Part shown: positions 55,522 to 64,000 of the stretch, piece by piece
Numbering within the stretch: the stretch's first letter is position 1
Layout: the number at the start of each line of letters is the position of its first letter
Assembly (NCBI GenBank): GCA_963702995.1
Contig: OY969783.1
Coordinates: 992,001-1,056,000 of the forward strand
Reading direction: 5' to 3'
DNA: 64,000 nt
From: MFD04580-c1 sp963702995
Lineage (GTDB): Bacteria > Planctomycetota > Phycisphaerae > Tepidisphaerales > Tepidisphaeraceae
Translations under genes and position numbers: made by a program
The notes under the pieces: generated by a model
Told to the model about the DNA's origin: nothing
What the model saw: only the letters and a program-made list of their open reading frames with translations
The model's database searches: none

Positions 55522-57303
55522 TCACCGCTTACGGGCGATGAACTTCATGAGCTGATCGGCCGTCAAACAGTTAATCACGTTCGACTTGCCAACCCACGCC
55601 CTTCGCGCGACATTCACACCGTACCCCATCGCCAGAAGACCGTCGGTACTGTGGGCGTCGGTGTCGATCGCCAGCATGACACCGGCCTCGACAGCCGCCC
55701 GGGACTGGAGGTCGTTGAGGTCCAGGCGCGGGAAGCTTCCGTTGATCTCCATCGCTGTCCCGTTGGCGGCCGCCGCCTTGAAAAGGGATTCAAACCGCAG
55801 CGGCAACCCGGCCCGGCGGTCGATCAGGCGGCCGGTCGGGTGGCCGATGATATTGACGTACCGCGCGTCAATCGCCCGCATCATTCGATCCGTCGCCTTC
55901 GCCTCATCCTGCTTCAGGGCGATGTGAGGGCTGGCGACGACGATATCCAACTCGGCCAGCACCGCATCCTCAAAGTCCAGCCGCCCGTCCGCCAGGATGT
56001 CCACTTCACACCCGGCGAGCAGCTTGATCCCCTTCAGCTTGTCCCCCACCTGGTGAATCGCCTTCACGTGCTTGAGCAACCGCTCGGCCGTCAGGCCGTT
56101 GGCGATCGTCTGACTCTTGGAATGGTCGGTGATGGCGAGGAATGCGTAGCCCAGCGCCATCGCCGCCTCGGCCATCTCCTCGATCGTGGCGACGCCGTCG
56201 GAGGCGGTGGTGTGCGTGTGCAGGTCGCCGCGAATGTCGCCCAGCGCGACCAGGGACGGCAGCTTACTAACGCGAGCGGCTTCGATCTCACCGCGGGCCT
56301 CGCGCAGTTCCGGCTCGATGAAGGCGCAGCCGAGCTTCGCGTAAACATCGGCCTCGGTGCGGCTGGCGACGGGGGCGATGGCGGGCGCCTCGCCGGTCTT
56401 CTTCGCCGATCGGTCGTAGTCGGCCAGGGTGTACAGGCCCCACTCGTTGAGCGTGAGCCCGGCGTCCAGCGCCAGCCCGCGCAGCTTCACGTTGTGCTCC
56501 TTCGACCCCGTAAAGTAGAGCAACGCCGCGCCAAAGTTCTGTTCCGGGACGATCCGCAGATCGACCTGGAGGCCGCCCGCGGTGATCACGCTGGCCTTGG
56601 TGCCACCCTGGCCGAGCACGCGCGTCACCTCCGGGAACGTGGTGAACGCGGCCGATATCGCCTCGGCGGCCGCCCCGCCCGCCCCGTTCTTCAACGCGCA
56701 GATCAGGTCCACGTCGCCGATCGTCTCGCGCCGCCGCCGCAGGCTTCCGGCCACTTCCGCGCGGCGGACGTTGGGCAGCGCGCGGATCCGCTCGACCAGC
56801 CCTTGAGCGATCGGAAGGGCATCGACAATCCCGATCCGGCCCGACGACTGGGCGCGCAGCTCGATCCCCTGCTTGATCGACTCGATCTTCTTTGCTCCGA
56901 TCCCCTTCAGCCCTTCGAGCGAGCCGTCGTCGATCGCCTTCACCAGGGCCTCGAGGCTGGTCACGCCGCGCTCGTTCCAGAAGAGGGCGATGGTCTTGGG
57001 CCCCAGCCCGGGGATCCCCAGCAGCGGCAACAGCCCCGGCGGCACGCTGGCCGCCACTTCTTCATAGTCGGTGCTGGAACCGGTGCGGATGTACTCTTCA
57101 ATGATTTTGCGGCTGCTGTCGCCGATCCCCTCAATGTCGGCCAGCGTGCCTTCTTCATACGCCTTGCGCAGATCGAAGGTGGCGCCGTCAAGCAGGCGGG
57201 CGACCTTCTGATAGGCGATCACCTTGAAGCGGTTCACCCCCTTGATCTCAAGGATCTGCGAGAACCGCATGAACATGGCGGAGATTTCATCGTTGAGCGA
57301 CAT
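55522..57303 (-). CDS. polX: DNA polymerase/3'-5' exonuclease PolX
   Basis: Family X repair polymerase fused to a PHP exonuclease, 593 residues. An 8-kDa-like domain (FMRFSQILEIKGVNRFKVIA) and helix-hairpin-helix segments (IEGIGDSSRKIIEEYI, GIPGLGPKTIALFW, LKGIGAKKIESIKQG) precede the polymerase palm with GSLRRRRETIGDVDLICALK and QVDLRIV carrying the catalytic Asp residues. The PHP domain (~335-575) has GDLHTHTTASDG, AITDHSK, GCEVDIL, ASPHIAL, IIGHPTGR, EINGSFPRLDL and DTDAHS, a complete metal set. ATG 57303 (MSLNDEIS) over a TTG two codons earlier. Gap filling and base-excision repair role. Confidence 0.95.
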   Translation of the reverse strand: MSLNDEISAMFMRFSQILEIKGVNRFKVIAYQKVARLLDGATFDLRKAYEEGTLADIEGIGDSSRKIIEEYIRTGSSTDYEEVAASVPPGLLPLLGIPGLGPKTIALFWNERGVTSLEALVKAIDDGSLEGLKGIGAKKIESIKQGIELRAQSSGRIGIVDALPIAQGLVERIRALPNVRRAEVAGSLRRRRETIGDVDLICALKNGAGGAAAEAISAAFTTFPEVTRVLGQGGTKASVITAGGLQVDLRIVPEQNFGAALLYFTGSKEHNVKLRGLALDAGLTLNEWGLYTLADYDRSAKKTGEAPAIAPVASRTEADVYAKLGCAFIEPELREARGEIEAARVSKLPSLVALGDIRGDLHTHTTASDGVATIEEMAEAAMALGYAFLAITDHSKSQTIANGLTAERLLKHVKAIHQVGDKLKGIKLLAGCEVDILADGRLDFEDAVLAELDIVVASPHIALKQDEAKATDRMMRAIDARYVNIIGHPTGRLIDRRAGLPLRFESLFKAAAANGTAMEINGSFPRLDLNDLQSRAAVEAGVMLAIDTDAHSTDGLLAMGYGVNVARRAWVGKSNVINCLTADQLMKFIARKR

Positions 57304-57395
57304 GGGCAACCACTATACGCGACCAGGGCCGCAGGGCCCGCGCCGCCGGACCGGGACCGCCGCGGCAAAAGGATCAATCGGCTGAGATCGCCACC

Positions 57396-57451
57396 GTGGG
57401 AACACCGACGTCCTCGTCGGCTCGACGGGAGCGGCCGACGGAGATTCCCAC
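57396..57451. repeat. Diverged GACGTC palindrome, second copy
   Basis: GTGGGAACACCGACGTCC... (from 57396) pairs imperfectly with GGCCGACGGAGATTCCCAC (ends 57451). Same family as 7174-7233. It lies in the 602-base gap 57304-57905, where I see no gene and no other feature beyond the SD of the next gene at 57893. Confidence 0.5.
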
Positions 57452-57905
57452 GAGTGCCCGGCCCCTTTCCGCGTTGTACGGGCGGCCTGCCGATGTAGAC
57501 GGCCACACCCTCGTCACACGTGCGTCGAACCCCTCTTCCGGACTTGTCGCCCTTGTGGCTATCATGGGCCGCGTGGGCGATGGGCGTGAGCCAGACCGCG
57601 TTCGCCGTGGGCTTCATCATGGCGCGTCGCCGCCTCTTGATCCGATCTGGGAGCGGGGGAGCCTCTGTAGGCGACATGACAGGCGGGCATTCCAAGCTGT
57701 TGCTTTCGGCGGGCGATGCGGGCGATCCCGCTGACGTGCGAACGCCGTTGGGTTTGGCCTCGCCGCTCGATCTGGTAAAACACCAAGGGACGGCAACCAA
57801 CGCGACGCACATCCATGGACGATCTTCACCGGGCCGATTCGTGACGGCGGCGAAAAAGCGGCGACACTTCTTGAATCGGGCCGGCAAGCACGGAGGTATC
57901 GAAGC

Positions 57906-58289
57906 ATGCCGACGATCCTCGTCATCGACGATGCGAGCACGACGCGCGAGCTCATGTCCGCGCTGCTCGAGTCCGAAGGGTACGAAACGGTCTGCGCCGC
58001 CAACGGGAAGGAGGGATGGGCGACGCTCTATAGCGTCACGCCCGACCTGATCATGCTCGACCTCATGATGCCACAGATGGATGGCGTCACCTTTCTCCAC
58101 CTCCTGCGCAACAGCGAGCGGTGGGGCGGCCTGCCCGTCATCGTGCTCACCGGCGTCGATGACGACGCCGAGCCCGTCAAGCGCGCCCGCAAGCTTGTCG
58201 TCAATGACCTGATCCGAAAAGGGTTCGTCCCGGCCGAGGAAGTGCTCGACCGCGTGAAGAAGCACCTGCCGAGGAAGACGGTGACGTGA
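57906..58289 (+). CDS. Single-domain response regulator
   Basis: 127-residue CheY-like receiver with no output domain: MPTILVIDDASTTRELMSAL, phosphoacceptor Asp in LIMLDLMMPQMDGVTF, VIVLTG with Thr, and a final Lys position reading NDLIRKGFVPAEE. GGAGG at 57893-57897, 8 bases before ATG 57906, fixes the start. Its stop overlaps the GTG start of the next gene, so the two are co-translated. Possible kinase partner is the hybrid kinase at 13442, but that is speculation. Confidence 0.9.
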   Translation: MPTILVIDDASTTRELMSALLESEGYETVCAANGKEGWATLYSVTPDLIMLDLMMPQMDGVTFLHLLRNSERWGGLPVIVLTGVDDDAEPVKRARKLVVNDLIRKGFVPAEEVLDRVKKHLPRKTVT

Positions 58290-59203
58290 GTCGAAGCCCT
58301 CCCCGCTGTTCGGCGGAAAGCGACGACTTCCCCATGAGCCGCACGCCCCACAACAACTCGCCGCACGGCTCCGATCGCGGCGGCGCGGGGCTCGACGCGG
58401 CCGACGACGGAGGCTGGTTCCCGCCAACCCCAGCGCCGGCGCTACGACGGCCGATCATCACCGTGACGACCGATTTCGGCACCCGCGACTTTTACGCCCC
58501 GGTCATGAAGGCGGCCCTCCTCCGCCACTGCCCCGACGCGCGGATCATCGACATCACCCACCAGGTGCCTCGGCACGACATCCTCTTCGGCTCGATTACC
58601 CTCGAAAGGGCAATCGATGGCTTCCCGCCAGGAACGACGCACCTCGCGGTGATCGACCCGGGCGTCGGCACCGACCGGCGACTCCTGATCGCACGGATCA
58701 AGGGGCAGACGATCGTCTGCCCGGACAACGGCCTCATCACCTGGGCGTGGCGACGCCTGGGCGCGGGGGAAGCCTACGAGCTGACTTGGCGGCCGGCGAG
58801 CTACAGCAACACCTTCCACGGCCGCGACATCATGGCGCCTGTGGCGGGCATGCTGGCCAACGACGCTCCCATCGAGCGGCTCGGCCGCCCGATCGATTCG
58901 CCCGTTCTGCTCGACGTACGGCCCGTCTCTGGCCTGCCGGCGCGAGCACGCGTGATCCATATCGATCACTTCGGCAACGCGACCACAAACCTGGGGCATG
59001 AGCTGGCGCTGACGCTCAAGCCACGTGCGATCCGCACACGCGGCCATTCCATTGGCGCAATTGAGCGGACCTACTGGGACGTTGCTCCCGGCAGCCCCGT
59101 GGCCCTCATCGGAAGCAGTGGCCTGCTGGAGATCGCGATCCGGGATGGGTCGGCCGCCGAGGTGCTTCAGCTTCAGGTCGGCGACGAGGTGGAAGTGGAA
59201 TGA
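58286..59203 (+). CDS. SAM hydroxide adenosyltransferase (DUF62 family)
   Basis: Hydrolyses S-adenosylmethionine to adenosine and methionine; related to the fluorinase/chlorinase enzymes. Core motifs: ITVTTDFGTRDFYAPVMKAA (Asp), IDITHQVPRHDILFGSITLE, AVIDPGVGTDRRLLIARIKG (Asp/Arg), CPDNGLITWAW, SNTFHGRDIMAPVAGMLAND (His), HIDHFGNATTNL. The Asp-Arg-His set and the lack of a fluorinase-type halide loop favour hydrolysis. GTG 58286 overlaps the receiver stop; ATG 58334 is the alternative, and the first ~50 residues are low-complexity. Coupling with a receiver is unusual for this family. Confidence 0.85.
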   Translation: MSRSPPRCSAESDDFPMSRTPHNNSPHGSDRGGAGLDAADDGGWFPPTPAPALRRPIITVTTDFGTRDFYAPVMKAALLRHCPDARIIDITHQVPRHDILFGSITLERAIDGFPPGTTHLAVIDPGVGTDRRLLIARIKGQTIVCPDNGLITWAWRRLGAGEAYELTWRPASYSNTFHGRDIMAPVAGMLANDAPIERLGRPIDSPVLLDVRPVSGLPARARVIHIDHFGNATTNLGHELALTLKPRAIRTRGHSIGAIERTYWDVAPGSPVALIGSSGLLEIAIRDGSAAEVLQLQVGDEVEVE

Positions 59204-59219
59204 CAGGTGGCCCGCGGAG

Positions 59220-60327
59220 TCACTGCGTCAGAAGGTGCTTGAGCGCGTCGAAGCGCTTTTCGGACCCGCTCTTTCAACGCCCGGTGCCCCGGCTCGAAGG
59301 TGTGACCGGCGCGGGCGACGCGTTCAAACAGCTTCACCATGCTCTCCCAGTCGCCCAGGTCGATCATTTCCGGCGCGATGCGGCCGCCCTCGTGATCCAT
59401 GTTGTGATAGTTGCCCAGGGCGATGCAGATCGACGCGGCGGTGAACCCATAAATATCGTAGACCGTCGCCTCACACGTCCCGCCCGGCATGAGCGCCCGC
59501 TGAAAGCGGAACGCGGCGTCCTGCTTGGCCAGTTCCTCCGCTTGCTTTGTCAGGAAATAGCTAAGCCCCGAGTTGAAGACGCTGGTCAGGTCGCCGACGC
59601 GAATAATCGCGCCCCCGCCCCGCGGGGCGAACGGCCGCTCGGAAGAGGTTTCGATCGCGATGACCCGATCGGTCTTGCGGAGCAGCTTCGGCCGGATCGA
59701 AGCGCCGATCGCCCCGATGAACCCTTCCTCTTCGCCCCGGGTGAGCAGGACCGCCACGGGCGACTCGGGCGGGCGGCGCCCCAGGCGATCGAGCATCTCC
59801 AGCGCGGCGGCCGCCCCGGCCAGGTCGTCGCACGCGCGGCTCTTGAAGGACTTCCCCGAAACCCGCGCCGGCATAAGATCCCACATGCCCGGCGCGCCGG
59901 CGGGGACCGGGCCTTTCACGCGCACGATCGCCGACTCCGGGTAGCCACGCTCCGCGCCGACGGTGACGGACTCCACCCGGCCGGCGACCTCACCTTCTGG
60001 CGTGAAGAAGCGAACCTTGGAACCGACGAAGAACTCCGCCTTCACCCCGCCGCGAAACGCCGCGGACAATGTGCGCGGGCCAGTCATCTCCCGGGCGATG
60101 AACCCCGGATGGTCCATATGGGCGGTGAAGACCCATCGGGCCGGCGGAGCGCCGCTGCCGTTGGGCTTCGACACTCGCGGCCGCAATTCGATAAGCAGGT
60201 TCCCGAAGTCATCTCGCGACAGAGCCAACCTCCGCCGCTGGCGGACAAACGCCTCGACGTAGGCGACAACCCGGTCTTCCACGAACGGGGCGGTCGGGAC
60301 CGAGCAGAGTTCGGTGAGAAGGCGCAT
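59220..60327 (-). CDS. M42-family aminopeptidase, frameshift in last codons
   Basis: Zinc or cobalt aminopeptidase of the tetrahedral M42 type, 368 residues. MRLLTELCSVPTAPFVEDRV at the start, FTAHMDHPGFIARE (His-x-Asp), KSFKSRACDDLAGAAAALEM (bridging Asp), LLTRGEEEGFIGAIGA (catalytic Glu pair), VIAIETSSERPF (Asp position replaced by Glu) and GNYHNMDHEGGRIAPEMID. As sequenced the frame would run into the neighbouring gene. Removing one A from the AAAA at about 59260 (plus-strand tttt) gives VRKRFDALKHLLTQ-stop at 59220, so the convergent genes end 16 bases apart without overlap. Confidence 0.85.
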
Positions 60328-60430
60328 GGGAGAGCAGCGATCGTAAAGTCAGGTGCCGACGACCGGTAAATGAGAGGGATCTTCCTGTCAGCCGTTCCCC
60401 AACGCCGCCTGACAGCAGCCCTTTCCCTAA

Positions 60431-60458
60431 CCCTCTCCCATGAGTCCATGGGAGAGGG
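60431..60458. terminator. 12-bp perfect hairpin between M42 gene and membrane protein
   Basis: CCCTCTCCCATG (60431-60442) pairs exactly with CATGGGAGAGGG (60447-60458) around AGTC. It is downstream of the minus-strand membrane-protein gene (ends 60592) and before the M42 start at 60327. Related CCCTAACCCTC hairpin near 39098. Confidence 0.5.
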
Positions 60459-60591
60459 GGACAAAAGCGTTCTAGGGCGCCCGATTGATCTATTCATTCC
60501 CTCGCCCATGTACGCAGGGGAGTGGGTTCGGCGAGGGTCTTTCTTTTCAGTCCAGATGCCGTGCGTGACAGCACGCCTTCCCTCAAGGGCC

Positions 60592-62508
60592 CTACGCAGA
60601 CGGAGCGAAACCTTCGCCGCCGAGCGGGGCGGCCGGCGGGGGCGCCGCCTCCGTGATCGGAAGCGAGACCGTCTTGGCGGCCGGCTCTCCCGCCGGTGCC
60701 GCGGGCCCCTTGCCCGCGGGCGCATCCGGCGAGGCGGGAACGGGCTCGGGGTCGGTCAGCTCGTCGTCTTCCTCATCCACGTGGACCTCGTCCAGCGGCG
60801 TCGCATCGACATCCTTCCGCAGCAGGCAATAGATGATCGTGTTGGACGAAAAGTAGAAGCTGATCGCGAACGCGCCGAGGATCCCGATGGTCAGGAAGGC
60901 CCAGACCGAGATGAAGAAGGCGGCGATCGCCTCGCTCCACTTCAAGCCCGCCCAGCCTACGTCATAGGGGAGCCGATCGAAGGTCGGCGCTGGCCATTGC
61001 TCGGGGTACCAGAGCCCCGGCTGGCCGACCAGCAGCAGGCCGACGAAGTAGTGGGTCAGGGCGAGGACGAGGTAGATGAAGAGCTTGACCAGGACGAAGC
61101 AGACCGCGCCGTAGGCGATTGCGACGGCGGTATAGAACAGGGCCTTCCACGGCCGCGTGAAGACGTAGCTGAAGCTGCGGCTGATGGCGTCGAAGCTGTC
61201 GGACCCTTCAACCGCGATCGTCGGGTACATCAGCCCGACACCGCCGACGCCGCCGATGAGGCACAGCGTCATGACGAGCCCCGCCAGAAGCCCCAGCACG
61301 AGGATCGCCCCCCCGACGACGGGGCCGACCCATGGAATGTAGAAAAGCAGCCCGCCAACCGCCACGGCCAGCCCGCAGGCGAGCAGGATCCCCATCGGGA
61401 TGACCGGAGCGAAGATGAAGCTCAGGAGCTTGTCGGTGCTGAACCGCACCGCCTCGCGGACCGAGATCCGCTCGTCCCGGGCGACATGAACGGCCGCGAT
61501 GCGGGCGATCGCCCCGCCGAAGACGGCCCATACCAGAAGGAAAACCAGCGTAAAGAGGATGAAGAAGACCGAGTGATACCGGAGCAGCCATCCCGGCCCG
61601 GTGACGAAGAAGTTGACGACGCCTGCCACGACGCCGACCGAGCGCGCGGGGCCGAATGACGGCGTGCCGAATTGCGCCGCGGCGAAGTCCGGGTAACTGT
61701 GGGAGAAGATGTTGGCGAGATTCTCGACGTTGGTCGGGGCCGCGACCGCGAACGCCTGGGCGATGTTCGATGGCCGGCGCTCCATTTCCGCCGCTCCCAC
61801 GCCGCTCGTCCAGTTACTCCCGAAGACGCCGTCGATGACGCGGCCAACCTGGCGCGTCTCGTAGTCGAAGAACTCGATGAACAGCCCGCGCGGCTTTAAC
61901 GCGTGCAGAGCCTGGATCTGCCCGCGCACGGTCGCGAACGCCTTCGCGACGGCCGCGTCGTGAGCCACGTTGGCCCGCTGTTTGTCCGCGTCCCGAACGG
62001 AAGAGTCAGTCTTCTTGTCGGCTTCAACGATCGCCGCGGCGAGGGCGGCGTCGGCCGCGATGATGGCACCGTTCCGGGTCTCGAAAACCCACTGCTTGAG
62101 CTTGTCAAAATGCTGAAACGTCGCCGCGGCCGCGTCTTTCTCCGCCTCGGGGACGATGTGCGCCGTGACGAGCAACCCCGCATAGGTCGCCTGGTTCTGC
62201 GTTCGATCGGCCTGAATGGTGCTGAGGAACTGGCCCGGCTTCTGGCCGGCCGTTCGGCTGAACTCCTCATAGGCGGCGGCTTCCCCGTAGTTGGCCTGGT
62301 ACTTCTGCGGCCATAAGCCGTCGAGGATGCGGCCGCCGCAGTAGATCAGGAGCAGGGCCATCAGGCCCAGGCCCAGTTTCGAGGGGTGAACGGCGATCCG
62401 GAAAGCGCGAAAGATATGGAGGAACGGAAAGATTTCCTTCCAGTGGATCGCACGGATCACGTGAGGGCCATGCGACGTAGATGGGTGCTTCTGCGCTTCA
62501 TCCGCCAT
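60592..62508 (-). CDS. Large multi-pass membrane protein, planctomycete type
   Basis: 638 residues. After a short cytoplasmic start (ATG 62508, AGGAG about 9 bases upstream) one helix (KLGLGLMALLLIYCGGRILD) precedes a ~230-residue extracytoplasmic region with QPGQFLST-like helices and no Cys. Then several helices follow: SVFFILFTLVFLLVWAVFGG, PVIPMGILLACGLAVAVGGL, GAILVLGLLAGLVMTLCLIG, ALFYTAVAIAYGAVCFVLVK and FISVWAFLTIGILGAFAISF. The acidic Pro-rich tail is cytoplasmic. EGSDSFDAISRSFSYVFTRP is a recognisable conserved block in planctomycete proteins with this layout. No function known. Monocistronic. Confidence 0.75.
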   Translation of the reverse strand: MADEAQKHPSTSHGPHVIRAIHWKEIFPFLHIFRAFRIAVHPSKLGLGLMALLLIYCGGRILDGLWPQKYQANYGEAAAYEEFSRTAGQKPGQFLSTIQADRTQNQATYAGLLVTAHIVPEAEKDAAAATFQHFDKLKQWVFETRNGAIIAADAALAAAIVEADKKTDSSVRDADKQRANVAHDAAVAKAFATVRGQIQALHALKPRGLFIEFFDYETRQVGRVIDGVFGSNWTSGVGAAEMERRPSNIAQAFAVAAPTNVENLANIFSHSYPDFAAAQFGTPSFGPARSVGVVAGVVNFFVTGPGWLLRYHSVFFILFTLVFLLVWAVFGGAIARIAAVHVARDERISVREAVRFSTDKLLSFIFAPVIPMGILLACGLAVAVGGLLFYIPWVGPVVGGAILVLGLLAGLVMTLCLIGGVGGVGLMYPTIAVEGSDSFDAISRSFSYVFTRPWKALFYTAVAIAYGAVCFVLVKLFIYLVLALTHYFVGLLLVGQPGLWYPEQWPAPTFDRLPYDVGWAGLKWSEAIAAFFISVWAFLTIGILGAFAISFYFSSNTIIYCLLRKDVDATPLDEVHVDEEDDELTDPEPVPASPDAPAGKGPAAPAGEPAAKTVSLPITEAAPPPAAPLGGEGFAPSA

Positions 62509-62855
62509 GGGCGGGTTCTCCTGTTCCCTGGCCGGCCGGGGGCGTCTGCGGAGCGTCGGCCCCGAAAGCATGCGAAAACCCGGCCCTTTCCACGCTCGGC
62601 GCGGGTAAATGCGACGGCGCGACTGAGCGGGCGGCATTATAGTGCCCGCGATAACCGACTCAAAACATGCGGATTAGCGGCGGTTCAGGTATGGGCGCCT
62701 GCGGGCGCCGCGCGAGCCGGGATCGGGGAGGGATCGCACTGCGGCTCGCCACGCGGCACACGAGCGTTTCGATAGAGCGATTCGGCCGCTCCCATGGGGC
62801 CCGTGCCCGGCACGCGCACCGCGTTGCCGCCGCCATGAACGTGACACGAGCAGGG
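62509..62855. other. Intergenic gap between membrane protein and yacG
   Basis: 347 bases with the promoter of the membrane-protein gene and the end of yacG. I see no gene or clear hairpin. Confidence 0.4.
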
Positions 62856-63131
62856 CTATCGCCGCCGGCCCGCCGACTCATCGGGCTCGCTTGACCCTTC
62901 TGTATTGTCGTCTTCGACGACGGGGATCTGGTACTTCCCGTCCAGCCACCGGCCCAGGTCGATCAGACGGCACCGATCCGAGCAGAACGGGAACGCCCCC
63001 AGCGGCTCCTGAGGCGGAGGCTCGACGACCGGCTTCTTGCAGATGGGGCACTGGAACACGGCATATCCCCGGTACGTAACCGCGGCGTGATGTTGGGTGT
63101 GGTTCACCACACCGGCATCACGATGCGGCAT
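62856..63131 (-). CDS. yacG: DNA gyrase inhibitor YacG-like zinc protein
   Basis: Small zinc protein binding gyrase in E. coli. The four-Cys site CPICKKPV...PFCSDRCRLIDLGRWLDG is complete, followed by an acidic tail. The start is unclear: ATG 63131 gives 91 residues but lies in a GTGGTTCACCA...TGGTGAACCAC palindrome (63099-63141). A GTG at 63061, close to CPIC, would give a protein nearer family length. 13 bases after fmdB on the same strand. Confidence 0.8.
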   Translation of the reverse strand: MPHRDAGVVNHTQHHAAVTYRGYAVFQCPICKKPVVEPPPQEPLGAFPFCSDRCRLIDLGRWLDGKYQIPVVEDDNTEGSSEPDESAGRRR

Positions 63132-63141
63132 GGTGAACCAC
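63099..63141. repeat. 11-bp palindrome at the yacG start
   Basis: GTGGTTCACCA (63099-63109) and TGGTGAACCAC (63131-63141) are perfect complements with a 21-base loop. It sits between fmdB and the yacG coding core and could be an intercistronic hairpin. Confidence 0.55.
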
Positions 63142-63144
63142 GCC

Positions 63145-63627
63145 CTACTTTTTGCCTTTACCGCTGCGCGATCCGCCGGAGGAACGCTTCCCTTCGCCGC
63201 CGCTACCGCCACCACCACCGCCGGATGATTCCGACTTGGATGACGGCGCGGGGGCGGACGCCGATTCGCCCTTCGAGGGCGCTTTGGCTTCGGCGGCGGC
63301 GGCCGGCTTCGCGCCGGTTTCCGTGCCGCCTTTGCCGGCCGCGTCACCCCCCGCGGCGGCGCCCGACTCCTTCGATTCCTTCGAGCCGCCGTCCGAGGGG
63401 GCGGAAGCGGCCGAGTCGGCCTTGGCGCTGTCGGTGTAGCTCTTGTCCCGATAATCGGTGATGTAGAAACCGCTCCCTTTGAAGATCAGCCCCGCCCCGC
63501 TGCTGATGAGGCGGCGGACCTTGTTCTTCCCGCACTTGGGGCACTTCTTGACCGGGTCCGACGTGATCGGCTGGAACTTCTCGAAGGCATTCCCGCAGGC
63601 ATCACACTTATATTCGTAAGTCGGCAA
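63145..63627 (-). CDS. FmdB-family zinc-ribbon protein
   Basis: 160 residues. The ribbon reads PTYEYKCDACGNAFEKFQPI then KKCPKCGKNKVRRLISSGAG, with all four Cys, and is followed by LIFKGSGFYITDYR, the family's GSGFY segment. A low-complexity Ala/Gly/Ser/Lys-rich tail of about 85 residues ends GKGKK. Start is TTG 63627, with GGAGG 6 bases upstream; upstream codons are unconserved. In a grpE-fmdB-yacG run on the minus strand. Regulatory role is only by family name. Confidence 0.87.
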   Translation of the reverse strand: MPTYEYKCDACGNAFEKFQPITSDPVKKCPKCGKNKVRRLISSGAGLIFKGSGFYITDYRDKSYTDSAKADSAASAPSDGGSKESKESGAAAGGDAAGKGGTETGAKPAAAAEAKAPSKGESASAPAPSSKSESSGGGGGGSGGEGKRSSGGSRSGKGKK

Positions 63628-63638
63628 GGCGAACCTCC
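63627..63638 (-). promoter_or_regulatory. Ribosome binding site that sets the fmdB TTG start
   Basis: Minus-strand GGAGG followed by TTCGCC and TTG 63627. This supports a non-ATG start that gives MPTYEYKC, the exact family N-terminus. Confidence 0.6.
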
Positions 63639-63691
63639 ATTGGCCCAGTCGCGGGCTGAGTCTCATTCGAGCACGACCCCGGGCAGGCCGT

Positions 63692-64000
63692 TCAATTCGT
63701 CTTGCTGACGGCGACCTGCGCCGGCCGCAGCGTCCGCCCCTGCAGGCTGTACCCTTTTTGCAGGAGCTGAACCACCGTCGGCTCTTTGTAGTCCGAAGCC
63801 TGCTGCATCAACGCTTCGTGGCGGGTGGGGTCGAAGGGCGTGCCGGGGGTTGGGGCGATCTCTTCAACGTTCTGCTGCTTCAGGACCGCCAGCCACTGGT
63901 CGTGGACGATCTGCATCCCTTTGACGATCGTCTTGGGGTCCACCTTGGCCGGGTCCACGCCCAGCGCCCGCTCGAAGTTATCGATGACCGGCAGCAGGCT
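63692..64000 (-). CDS. grpE: Nucleotide exchange factor GrpE, 5' part cut by window end
   Basis: Releases ADP from DnaK. The window holds the last ~102 residues: LLPVIDNFERALGVDPAK at the window edge, GMQIVHDQWLAVLKQQNVEE, then the beta domain GTPFDPTRHEALMQQASDY and VVQLLQKGYSLQGRTLRPAQ with VAVSK at the end, the standard GrpE C-terminus. It is upstream of fmdB by 64 bases on the same strand. Confidence 0.95.
   Translation of the reverse strand, partial: SLLPVIDNFERALGVDPAKVDPKTIVKGMQIVHDQWLAVLKQQNVEEIAPTPGTPFDPTRHEALMQQASDYKEPTVVQLLQKGYSLQGRTLRPAQVAVSKTN

Noticed and set aside
55492..57498. Long plus-strand frame opposite polX
   Set aside because: No recognisable domain; polX on the other strand is complete with all motifs.
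57520..57905. Possible upstream gene or long N-terminus before the receiver protein
   Set aside because: No family likeness, no SD, and the SD at 57893 clearly serves ATG 57906.
59173..59203. Overlap of the M42 gene with the DUF62 gene end
   Set aside because: The overlap disappears when one A in an A run is removed; the natural C-terminus stops at 59220.

Overview
The window is GC-rich, densely coded bacterial chromosome. The gene content points to a planctomycete, probably of the Phycisphaerae side (the class is an inference). Evidence: a paired PSCyt1/DUF1549/DUF1553 cytochrome protein and a DUF1501 protein (17.3-22.5 kb), a membrane protein ending in a CxxCGYDL...CPECGRP zinc ribbon, secreted proteins with planctomycete-style leaders, and many dispersed palindromes. 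No phage, transposase, CRISPR array, rRNA or tRNA gene was recognised.

Layout. 0-7 kb is core translation: fmt (cut by the window start) and def on the minus strand, then a TPR protein, rpsT, glycyl-tRNA synthetase and a DUF3524 glycosyltransferase resembling tRNA-queuosine mannosyltransferase on the plus strand. 7.3-9 kb has a cysteine-free FmdB-like protein and a zinc-ribbon metallopeptidase. 9.1-13 kb is a four-gene minus-strand envelope cluster (CsgG-like, COG3014-like, YcfL-like, LpoB-like). 13.4-17.3 kb encodes a PAS hybrid histidine kinase overlapping a receiver-PP2C phosphatase. 17.3-22.5 kb is the planctomycete cytochrome/DUF1501 pair. 22.7-30.6 kb holds a DUF4058 remnant, two secreted alpha/beta hydrolases, an SRPBCC protein, a lipoprotein aldose epimerase and an MFS transporter; the last two lie between two inverted copies of a ~97-bp element with terminal inverted repeats.

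30.7-40.5 kb is an apparent L-rhamnose operon on the minus strand: two-domain class II aldolase, rhamnose isomerase, ABC ATPase, two permeases, binding protein, then a class III fructose-1,6-bisphosphatase that could return the triose product to hexose. No rhamnulokinase is present in the window. 40.7-48.2 kb has a GAF-PP2C phosphatase, an unknown secreted protein, a DUF4864-like protein, a PilZ-like protein, prfA and a zinc-ribbon membrane protein. 48.3-50.9 kb is a SAM-cycle pair (ahcY behind an ArsR-methyltransferase regulator with a palindrome on its start codon). 51-53 kb is a glucuronokinase-like GHMP kinase with a GalU-type pyrophosphorylase. 53-64 kb carries a TPR/pseudo-protease, polX, a receiver protein overlapping a DUF62 SAM hydrolase, an M42 peptidase, a large membrane protein, yacG, fmdB and grpE (cut by the window end).

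Quality note. About a dozen otherwise well-conserved genes are interrupted by frameshifts. Nearly all those inspected fall in short homopolymers, and one added or removed base restores the family sequence. I read these mainly as sequencing or assembly indels, so most such genes are annotated across the shift as one gene.
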